NCBI RefSeq assembly: GCF_001039355.2
Contig: NW_019775036.1
Span: forward strand, 215,972-244,453
Source: Lingula anatina
Lineage: Eukaryota > Brachiopoda > Lingulata > Lingulida > Lingulidae
Length of the DNA stretch: 28,482 nt
Direction: 5' to 3'
The notes under the pieces are model-generated. The model did not search any database and was not told the DNA's origin. It was given only the letters and a program-made list of their open reading frames with translations. The position numbers and the translations under genes are program-made. Positions within the stretch are counted from its first letter, which is position 1. Every line of letters begins with the position of its first letter. Below are positions 1-22,411 of the stretch, one piece after another.

Positions 1-87
1 ATTTAAGTTATGTTACATTTAATATCTTGTACTTATAATACAAATATTTGTAAAACTGCATGAAGATTTTTTTTCCCTTTTTTTTAG

Positions 88-11176
<11,089 letters not shown>

Positions 11177-11476
11177 AGTGGGAATAAGTTCAGTTTGATG
11201 GAAGGAAAAGCCTGTGGGGGCAGTCATGGTTCTGTCGTTTATTTCTCAATTTTTGGATACTTATGCCTCTGGACAATGGACTGGGACAATGAATGCAGAC
11301 TATACACAACACTGTATACTAATACTTATAAAATTAAAGTTATTATTCTAAAAAAAGGGACAGATGGATACAATACTAAAAGCATTTGCCTTTGGTCACG
11401 GAGATTGACTTACTGTATATATTTTGATCATTTGTTTGGCCAATAGTCATGAATAGATGAAGCAAAAAAAAAAAAT

Positions 11477-11482
11477 TTTATT
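11477..11482 (-). terminator. Candidate poly(A) signal of the coiled-coil gene
   Basis: AATAAA on the minus strand lies about 1.28 kb after the stop codon at 12758; another is at 11532-11537. Both lie in the zone shared with the KNTC1 3' UTR. Confidence 0.3.
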
Positions 11483-11781
11483 CAGCTTATATATATTTTG
11501 CATATATCATATCATCTGTTGCATAATTTCTTTTATTTATCATTTCATTATCACAAAGAAATATTCCAGTATTAAAATCACTTTTAAAAATACAATGAAA
11601 GTGCAAATTTTTTTTCTCAACTCTGATATACTAATATCAGATTTACAACTATTTTATTTAGTACATATGAAAATATAACTATTATAATAATGTTTTCTTT
11701 AAAATGGGGGTTAAATATCAAAAATATTTTCTGAATTGCTTTTCAGAAGAGTAATTGTAATATGTTTTGGTTTTCACTTCA

Positions 11782-11787
11782 AATAAA
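11782..11787 (+). terminator. Candidate KNTC1 poly(A) signal AATAAA
   Basis: A canonical hexamer lies 606 bp after the KNTC1 stop. A weaker ATTAAA at 11333-11338 is closer. The choice cannot be made without transcript data. Confidence 0.35.
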
Positions 11788-12584
11788 GTGTACAAAATAC
11801 TGATGCCCTTGTAAAAATTTTAATCTAAATAACTTTCAGAGCACAAATATCAACATGGGCAATACTAAAAGAGTTATAATAAAAACCTGAAAAAATATAC
11901 CTCTCAACAAAAAATTTGTTTTAAAAAATGGATCAGTATAAACCTCATACAAAGACTATTAAAAAGATGTGGATGATATAATGCACTGTATAGTAATTAT
12001 AACTAGATGCAGATTTGACAAAAAAAAAAGGTATTGCAGGCTCTCAAAGGCCTGTCAAAATTAGGTATTGCCAGCCCTGACAATATTTTACAGGCACAAA
12101 TAACTTTTCAAGACATAATCCACGTGCACACCAGTATTTTACTGGTTTTCCTAAAACTTTTTAACAACTATTGTTATAAAAACAATTATGTGCACATCAG
12201 TGATATATAAGCAATAACTGGCCCAATTCATGTTTTAATTTTTATGTACATTGCTGGCCTGACTTCACTGTTGCTTTCAAAAGTTAAACAGTTCAAGTAG
12301 AAATAATATACTCAAATATCCATGGAGTTTTCACTATGGCATAAAGTCACTTAAAATATGACAATCTCTTTGTCACTACTACAGAAAGTATGGCATACTC
12401 TACAGAACTTTGTAGCAAACACTTGGAAGTCAGATTCAGCTTGCACCAGGCCTCTAAAACGGTAACAAATTATTCTATAAGTGAAAAAAAAATATTCAAA
12501 CTGAAATTTATGATCAGTTATCTGCAGGAAAAGGCAATCTCACAAAACCAAAGAAAAAATAAATGACGGATCTCCAATAAGATG

Positions 12585-12597
12585 CCCCCCCCCCCCC
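12585..12597. repeat. Poly(C) run
   Basis: Thirteen consecutive C lie in the presumed 3' UTR of the minus-strand gene. Length is prone to sequencing error. Confidence 0.9.
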
Positions 12598-12757
12598 TTC
12601 CTGTACAGCTTCACTCAAAATTTAAGGCATTGCGTAAATTTTCTTTTATCTAAAATCTAAGCTCCACTCTTAATAAAACTACTTAATAAAACAAAATTTT
12701 AAAAATTTAAAAATAAATAGAGACACCTCATCTTTAATAATATAGATAAAAATAATA

Positions 12758-15700
12758 TCACATAACCATACAAGTTGAACTTGTAATTCTCCCTGAGTTT
12801 TCATATTCAAATTTTGTTGCATCGTCTTTTCTTTTGGTGGGTGAAGTATTTACATTGCTGTTACTAGAACCATATTGCATAGATTGTCTGGACACAGGAG
12901 GAAGAGGTTCAATCTCTGACATTGTTAATGTGTACCTCCTCCCACGCTCATGAATACTCTTTCTCCTTGAACTTCCTGGTAAACTTGCCCTATGACTTTT
13001 AGACATGTCGACCATTGCTTCAGAGCTATGACTGTGAACAAGGGTTCCCTTCCTTTTCTGTTCTGTTCTACCAGGAAAAGTCTGACTGAGATTTTCTTGA
13101 TCATTACAAGAGCTTCCAGAAGAGCTTGTTCCGCCATCTTGGAAACTCAACGACCTCAAAACTGTGAGGTCTTGACTGGCTTGTATTGCTGATAAACGCC
13201 TTGTCTGGACGACAGGAGCGTTCTTCCTGTTGACTTCATCCAAAGTGAATGATAAGTGTGACTCTAATGCTTTCACTCTCTGACTTTTCTTTTCTATTTC
13301 CCTGTTCAGATTACAAATCTCCTTTTTAAGTTCACTGACTTGGTTGTCTCTTTTAGACAGAGAGTCTTTTAACTCCTCTATTTCAGCTCTGCATCTTTTC
13401 AAAGCAAGCTCTGTGGTTGTCTGCTTATCTAGCAAACTTTTCTGAAGAAAGTTCCTGAAATTATAAAAAAGTTTGAAATAATATACCAAAAAAGCATTGC
13501 AGTTACATGCTCTAACATAGACAATAAAAGCAACAAAAACTACAAGTTTAAAAAAAACAAAAGTTTAAAGACTTAAGCAAAACCATTACAGGCATAGGCA
13601 AAATATTGGAAAATTCTTATGCAAAATATATATATATCATAGAATGTATGGCAAATGCGTTTAAGAAACTGTTCAAACTTAAGACCAATATGATATAAAC
13701 AATATTGCTGAAGCTTAGATTTTTACAACTTGAATGTCAAACTGAAGATTGGATTGAAAGGTTAGGTTGATGAAAACAAGCCAGAAAACACAGCAAGCAG
13801 GTAATATTTTAAAAGACTGTTCATGAGATTTTTCTCATATATAATCTTATTTTTATTACTTGACTTTAACTACTGAAATTGCTATTACCCATGCATGAAA
13901 AATTAATGAAAGTGAAAATTGCAGAGTTTTCCAGAGGTGCAGCATAAACTGGGAGTGGGTTTGGTCAAGTTCTGGATAGATGATGAATACCCCAGGTAAC
14001 TGTTATTTTTTACTTCATATCAGAAATCTCATGAACTTTCCTTGTTGGCTTATGTCACACTCACTTTGTCCATGCCAGCCAGTAAGGCAACTAAAGTTTC
14101 AAAGTACTGATTATAGTTCTCCCACACCAAGCATGCTCTTTGCTATAACCAGGGATGAGATTTTTCCAACTATTGGGAGATTTCCCACTATTTGGGAGCC
14201 AAAAATATCATTTTGAGATCGATGCAGATCTGCAATAAAAATTATGGTGCAGGAGGTCTGGATCCCATGCCACATTTTCTGACTTTTTCACTAAATGGCA
14301 GTCTCATCCCTGTATAGGTCCCAAAGAAAGCATGTGTTAGACTGGGTTCCCATGAACCTATCATACTAGCAGGATCGATCTAACTCCGAGGGGATTCTCA
14401 CTAAATTGCATTCAGTTAAAGCGGCTTAAATGTCTGTAAGGCCCACTGAAGCTGCTGGGGGGGGGGGGGGGGTAATGAACTTTCATGCACGCTTAAACTA
14501 AATGCAATTTAGCAAGAAACCCCTTGGAGATAGACTGATTCTGCTAGTATGATAGGGTATGGGAATGGCCCCTTAGGCAGAGGACAGTCACCTTGAGTGG
14601 TCTGATACTAAGGGTGAGATACCATTAAGGCATCCCCACTGCAGACAATATCACAGTAGATCAGCTGTATGGTGTTATGTGTATGCATCCCCCTACACCA
14701 TCAATTTACTACACTGACTGATCACTGCACCAATAGCTCCCCACACAGTGATATATTGTTTGATAGGACACATTAAAATTACATTTCCTTAAATCCAGAT
14801 AAAAAATCTCATAAGATAAAATAAGCTCAGTCAGCCAATCAATAACATGATTTTCTACTATCTCCAAATAAAAATATTTAAGAAGTATTCACCAATAAAG
14901 CAATCTTTCAGCGTGGGGATCTACAGGTATGTACAGTGTAGGAAAAAAGGGTCTATCAGCATAAAGCCAGCTGCACAACTGTAGGGCACTGATAATATTA
15001 TTATGTTTGACTGATAGCCTATGTCACAAGGTGGGTCCTAGGTCACAACAAACAGATTTGGATTGTATTAATAAAACATGCCCTAATAATGTACTAAAAA
15101 CCAGTATCAGGGCAATGCTCCCCCCCCCCCCCAACAATTTGTCTGGGACTATTGTCCTAGAATACTACAAACCCTCCAAACCTTTCAAAAGATGGGTGAC
15201 AATTATTTAAGTTATATATTATAAGTAAAACTGGGTCTTTTAGCTCTATTTATACAATCCAAAAGTGACTTGCATACTTCATATTTGTGCTCTACCTGTT
15301 GTTTGAACTAATGAAAATAAAAGTAAATAATAAGTTCAACATTGTTACTTTTGGTTTGAGTGCTTTAGTTTGTGCTGATTAATTGTATACTGTGTGAGGA
15401 AAAAAAACAAAGAATTGAAAAACAGTGAAAATAAATACCATTTAAACCAGACACTGATCAGTTACATGCCTTTTACCATTTGATTACATCTTGTTGCAAT
15501 GAAAATATTTTAAAAAGGTTATTATAAATGAAATGGTCAAAAACTTACCAATATAACTAATAGATTAGCAAATTCAACGTTAACCAAAAAAGAAAACCAT
15601 TTAAAAGAAGAGCTATTCCTCATTTCTTTTCCCCACCAATAATAATTTCCCACTTGCAAAACCTTTTCATTTCATCATGTCTCACACACAAAAAAATCAG

Positions 15701-18700
15701 ACAACAAGGTTGACAAAATTACAGACCAAACCTGTGAGCCAGAGAAGACAGTGAGTGCAGTTTTAAAAATCAATACAAGTGCAAAGGAGACCAAGAAGTG
15801 TTTCAAAATAACTTCACTTAGTCCAGTTCTACCAATAAATATATTTTAGCAGCATATTACAATACAAGATCTGCCAGTAAATGTTAAGTTAGACAAATTT
15901 CATAATTGACTGTTAAGGAGTAAACAATGCAAAAACAAGTGCTGAAGAGATGATTAATGCAACTTGTGATTATGACATGGACAGACAACTAATCAGAACA
16001 TTTATGGACACTATATAAAAACCAAATGCACCTCCTTCCTGAACTGTCTTGAATTAAATTTGATAGGAATGCAAGTGGTAAAAATTACAGAGGGCAAAAG
16101 ATGTTAAAGATGTGCATTTAATATAGCACTGTGGAATGGCCAACAAACAATATTAAAAGGCTTGATCTTCAATACAAGTCACAGTGATACATGTACCCAC
16201 CAGTTAATCTTGGCTCTTTCTTGCTTTATTTCATCCTCAGTGCCTCCCTTGATTAACAATTCTTCTTTTTCTTTATCTAAGTCAGACCGTAGGGAGGCCA
16301 GCTCCTACAAAAGAGAAATATAACAATATGCCCAAATGGAAATATTTTCTCACTTTATTCTATGCATTTATTATTTCATCTTGCAGCAAAGTAAACCATA
16401 AATGAGCAGAGTCATTAAAGGCCATTTTCTCTTAACTCAGAGCAATTAACCATGCATTCATAATCTAAGTGTAAATCTTCAACCTTTACATTGCAATTTT
16501 GAATTAAGTTTCACGAGAAGCTAAAATTATTCATTGTTATCAAAACAAATATAAGTTTTGATGCATTTTCTTTGGCATCATAAACACTAGAGGATAGAAG
16601 AATCACAGCAGGTCAGCATCACTTCATTGACTCCTTGGAGCCTAAATCTGTGCCAGTTGTACATGTACTACATGTAAGTACTGTTTTAACTCTGCAAAAC
16701 ATGTACATACAAGTTCTAGCCATGACATATGGAGCCAGTTGCCATTCTGTTGTCTAGCCCTCCAACACTGGTAATCACATACAGTGCCCAGTGATGGGAA
16801 AATATAATCACATTTTTCAGAACAGATAATATGGTATAGAGTTATTACTGTCCCATCTGGACAGTTAAAGTGACTTGAAACATTTTTTTTAATAATAAGA
16901 ACTTCATATTTTTAACATTACCGTGTCTAGATCTTTGAGTTCACTTTCTCTTTTATTGCAGAGTTCCATTCTTCTATCTAGATAACCTTCAATTTCTTCA
17001 ACCTTACAAAACAAAACAAAATGGTCTTGCTAAGCAGGAACATGGACAAATCAACTAGAACTGTTCTGAAAATTTTCTGGCATTCTTTTCAAAATGCTTA
17101 ATAAATAAAAAAATTCAGAACAGGTAAATGTAACAGTTACTTATCAATATTAATTATAAAATTTATCAACAGCATTTTGTTTTACAAGAAATGGTCTACA
17201 AGATTGGCCCAACTCTGCAGGGGTTCCTACTGAGTGCAATAAGCTTTTCAAATATTCCATTTACAAGCATCCACTTGGCTTTTGTAGAATAGAGAAAAGC
17301 TGGTTATTTTAAAAGTACACAAGAAACAAGAAGCAGCATGTCATTCAGTAAGCTGATTGCACTTAGCGAGAGTCCCATCAGAGTTGGGTCGATCTCCGTA
17401 TACTAATGATGTGTCTGTGGAATGGGGTCTAATTGTTAAGAGTGTTAATACTTAAAGGGATAATAACTCTTCGTTTTGGCCCAAAAATGAATTTTCCTGG
17501 AGTAAACAACAATTTTCCCATACTTACCAATGATTAATGAATCTATTTTTACATTCAAAGTTAGTCCCTGGTTTTTTTTCTAAAAAGTTTTTTTTTGTTA
17601 TAATCTCTTAAGAGATTATAACAGAGTATAGCCATCAATGGAGGTCACGTGGTCTAAAGACAAGCTCAGACATCAGAATGACAGCTATAACTGACGTTTT
17701 TGTGGTAAAACAAAATATAATATATTTCTATGAGTTCTTCACAATGTTTTTATTGTGAAATATAGATCTCATACGAAGAGTTATTATCCCTTTAAGTTAC
17801 AAAAACTTTTACATGAATGCTTAGTTTTAAAAAAAGGATTTCCAAATAACCTCTTTTTCATAATCAATAAGATTCTTTTGTCTTTGGGCGATTTCATCTT
17901 CCTTTTCCAACAATTTCTGTTCCATAGCAAGAACTTCCTTCTGTCGCTCCACCAGATCATGGTTTGCTTCAATATCCTTAATTTCACTCTCAATCTGTTC
18001 TTTCTTCTGGTTCCTTTTAAAAAAATGTTATGTAACAGATTAAAATGTTGTATTCCCTGTCTTTTAACTGCTACTGAATTTGAGAAATAAGGCTTGTAAT
18101 AATTTTCCCAGCTTTAAATTTATTTCAAATTTCCCATTTTCATCCTAAGTTAAAAATGCTGACTAGACAAGATGTAAACAGACAAACCAAAGCAACAAAA
18201 TCAGACCTTCTTGTACTAAGTATAAATTAAAGCAAAAGGAGATGCATTTTGGTACAAAACATTCCATAAAATAAGAGAATTGTTTTGAAATCATGGTTTT
18301 CTTTTAAAGCTAATGAAGTTGAAATATCTCAAAATGGTATGTTTAAATTAAATAATGGTATCAATTATAATATGTGTGATGTAAAAAATATCACAAAATT
18401 CACTTCAAAACAGAATTCAACTGACAAAAAATAAATGAAATATCTTAAATAAAACTAAATGTAATGGATGTTTTTTTGTTTTTGTTTTTTTTTATCTATC
18501 CAAATCATGCTAAAATGTAAAAGGAAAGGAAAAGTGGTTAAATTTGTGAATGTTCTTATGTGTGGTCCTTACTTTTTTGCCTGGAGCTGCTGGTCAAGCT
18601 CATCTAACTCTAATGCTGCCAGCTGTTTCTGATCCTCCACATTCTGCTTAAGCTGAGATATCTGAAATAAGAAATACAAAAAAATGACTTCTTTTTAAAG

Positions 18701-18903
18701 GTTAAAGAGCAGGTATGTTGGTTTAAGTGTTTAAGTCTGAGTCATAAACCAGATTTTGGTTTGTCGGTTTCTTACTCATACATGCACACCTGTGGCCTCT
18801 TTTAAAGTAAGAATGCTTTAGAAAAAAATGTCAGGTTGATGCTGTTTGTTAACCATGACTGCATGATGCATACTAACTACTGAATTTTAATTCACTGGTA
18901 AAC

Positions 18904-18956
<53 letters not shown>

Positions 18957-21900
18957 CAATCTATGAACACAAAAATTAATTATATATATATAATAACCTC
19001 AAAAAATATATATACCTCTTCATTACACTGTTTTCTGAAAGACTCTAGCTGAAGGTTCAGCTCTTTCATTTGCTGCCTGAACAACCTGCGACACTCTTCC
19101 AGCTCCTCTTCCTCATGATACAGCTGAAATTGCAATAGTTAATATATCATTTGACATAGAACTTTCATAAACTTGACTTTCAAAACTTTAGAGTTTTCAA
19201 ACAATGGGAAATTACTTCATATTTCATAATAATTCTCTTGACTTAAAAGTTTCAATTCTGTATTTTATCATAACACCTGGGAACCAGAAACACAAAAAAT
19301 TTGACTTAACAAAATGTACATGTTAGTTTTAACTTTTTTAAAAAAAGTTCATGCAATTTCATGAAACTATAACCTGTGAATGTTGTTTTTCTACTCCATT
19401 TGCTGTATTTTCTTCTTCCTTGGACAGGCTCTCATTTTGTTCACCGTCCATTTTCAGTTGATGACATTCAAACTCGAAGGTTTGGTTATTCTCCAGGCAA
19501 AATTGAACATGCTTGTTGCCTGCAGTCTAGTAAAAAGAATCATTGAAATATTCAATGAACTACATTACAGTCAACAATAAAAAAACATGAACACTCTTTT
19601 GGAAACACCTCAATGATCACCTCATCATCTATCTTTGTTATGCAGTGAAAATCTCAATGTGATCCATGAATTCAACTGGCAGGAGGTCAGAGAGACCACA
19701 CAAATACATCACATCCCTTCACAACCAGACTATCACCCCATTTCCATAGATTAGATCGACCTACTTTAGATCGACCTAACTCCCTGGGGGTTCACGCTAA
19801 ATAGCTGTCAGCCGGACGGACACGAAAGTTAATTACCCTCTTACAGCTTGTAGTAGGCGGGACGGACATTTAAGTCGGATTATCTGAAAGTAATCTAGTG
19901 AGACTCCCCGCGGGGATAGATCGATCTAAAATCTATGGGAATAGAGCCTATCACTTATGGCACTGTTATGTGTTCAGCCCACTTATATCAATACTCAAAG
20001 TTTACTGCTGTCATTTACGGGGTGTTGACTTTCTTTGACAGCGATACTTGAAGGTACCCTGCTTAAAGCTGTTAAACAAATATTCTTCTTTTGTTAAAAT
20101 TCAAATGTACTACGATATGGTTCAGTGTTGAAGTAAGTTCAATGACATCAGCTGGAAAGGCTATTGAAAAGAAGTGAATTAGCCTGTCAGATAAAGAGTA
20201 AAACATGCATTATTTTAAATGTTTGAATGGCAAGTTTGTATTTTGCTTAGTGACATCAGTGTATTTTGTAGAGTGATAAATACACACACACATTTTCTTG
20301 TAACTTAACAAATCCTATCATTAGAACCATATTTAGCTAAGATATAAAAGATATTATTCCAATGAAATAAACACAAAAATTTAAATCAGAGTTTTTTGCA
20401 ATCTATCATTTTAATGTGTATTGAGTAATTCTCACATAATGTGGCTACATGTACATGTTATTGTAGCCTAAATAATAAAAATGCATTTTTTTTATTATTT
20501 AGGTTAAATTCTCATTCCTACATTTTCAAAAATAGCAAATCAAAGCCAAGGACAGTAGCTCAATTGTTTTTATTCAAATCTCAGCTCATTTGACATACAC
20601 ACCAAATCAAATTTTTCTTGTAAAAAAAACTCATTGCTCAACCCATTTCTGCCTTTGAATTCAATATTTAAGTAAGTATTTAACTAAGTTTTATAAATGA
20701 ATCTTCATATATATAGTCCTTGTGGCATTTCAGAAGGAAATACTGATATCAGGTATTTTTATTTTAGGGATTCATTTTTTAAACTTCTTTTTATTCTTTC
20801 CCTTTTTTTCTCTCTCTTTATATATTTTATTATTTAGGTCTGCATTAGGTAACATTTGTAGCTATGGAGGATATTTCTATTTAAAAATAGAACTTCGGGA
20901 CATTTTAAACATGTACAGAAGACCTTTTATATACATGTCCCCTAAAACTTTGCTGTATGCCTACTTGCGCTTTTCTTCAGACTTTATATGAATTATTATC
21001 ACTTTTTTCAAGAGCAGCTTTCCCTTTTTTCCTTTTATTTTTGGTTAGGTAGATAATTTTTCAATCATTTATTTTTTTTCCTTATTGACTCAACGCTGAT
21101 TAATTGTCATTTTCTTCACTAATTTTTGTCCAAGTTTAGCTTATATTAACTGCACACCTCAGGCATGGGCTAAGTAACACCTGCACCTTCACTTCTAAAA
21201 AAAAAGAACTTAATAGTTGTTTTGAAGAAACTATTATAGTAACTGAGCTAAGTGTTATATCACAGCTGCTGAAATTCTTTACTGGATACATACTTGTTTG
21301 CACTATCTCCCACCAGATAGTATAATATTTAAAAAGAAATTCATTTGGTTAAATTTTATTGTAAAATTTTACGTGTCACTGACATGTGCAACTAAGTCTT
21401 CACACAAACATTTTTGTTTTTTGCTATTTTCATTAATTTTAATAAGAAAATAAAATACAGAATCATTTTGAAATAAAATACAAAACATTTCTATTATTAA
21501 GCACTAGAATTTTTACATAAATAATGAACTTTGATTAAGAAAACATGGCATAAACATTTGTCTATAAGATTTTAAGAAGGAATTCACTATCAGACAAAAA
21601 CTTTATATGAAGCTTGCTTAAACTTTTAGGAATGATTTGATTCAACTGTTAATGAGCTGCAAGATATGTTGTTTTTTTTTTTTTTTTTTTTTTTGCTTTT
21701 GCTAAGAGGGCTTTAAGATATGCATCATACAGTCAGATCAGGAAAATCCTCAACAAAATGCTTCAATCTTTTAAAACAAATTCTGTATCTTACTTATTGC
21801 CAAAAAGGGAACTACTCATTGTTTTTTATTCTACTGCTAAAAATGTGTAACCACATAACAATCAACCACTTTTATGTTTGATAACAAAGTATGATAAGAT

Positions 21901-22364
21901 ACCAGCTGTACAATGGAATCTATATACCAGTACACTAATTAGTATGCAGGCTTGTAGGCAGAAAGGTGGATGGGGGGGGGGTCAGGGTTTCTAACCAACC
22001 ATTCTTTTAGCTGGGAAAAGGTCTGCTCCAACTCAAATTATGATCTAGGATAAACTAGAATTCATAATAAACAAAACATGCAGGTTTTGTGTTAAAAAGA
22101 ACCTCCTCTTTGAAAATACTGGCTACAAGCCTTCATTGTCTACACAAGTAACATCCCATAGATAAACAGTTATATGCCCAAGAAACATGTTCTGCATTTC
22201 TGATGACAAACTTGTCTGGGCTTTCCTCTCTTGCATTCCTATGATTATCATTAATTTTATCATAATATTTTTCACTGACAGTTCAAGGGTCTGTAGATGC
22301 CTACACAATAATGCAAAGCATGCAAATGATAGAGGATTTGGTGAAGCTAACTATAGCAGTCAGT

Positions 22365-22411
<47 letters not shown>

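Larger units (their letters stand above)
11177..12757. other. Convergent 3' UTR / intergenic region
   Basis: The KNTC1 stop (11176, plus) and the coiled-coil gene stop (12758, minus) face each other across 1.6 kb of very AT-rich sequence with no conserved coding frame. Candidate poly(A) signals are ATTAAA at 11333 and AATAAA at 11782 on the plus strand, and AATAAA (read as TTTATT) at 11477-11482 and 11532-11537 on the minus strand. If the distal ones are used, the two transcripts overlap. A 13-base C-run lies at 12585-12597. Confidence 0.6.
13455..16200 (-). other. Large last intron of the coiled-coil gene
   Basis: This 2.7-kb intron lies between the exon ending at 16201 (donor GTGGGT) and the last exon starting at 13454 (acceptor TTTCAG). 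It holds two transposon-like elements (14150-14312 and 14344-14570), G- and C-runs, and otherwise unannotatable AT-rich sequence. The open frames at 13980-14216 and 15007-15210 are chance. Confidence 0.8.
17003..17850 (-). other. Intron of the coiled-coil gene
   Basis: This 848-bp intron is largely made of transposon-like DNA: a foldback-family fragment at about 17355-17440 and a complete inverted-end element at 17451-17796. Confidence 0.8.

Noticed and set aside
12925-13192. Short open frames on both strands inside 12758-13454
   Set aside because: They are shadows of the last exon of the coiled-coil gene in other frames.
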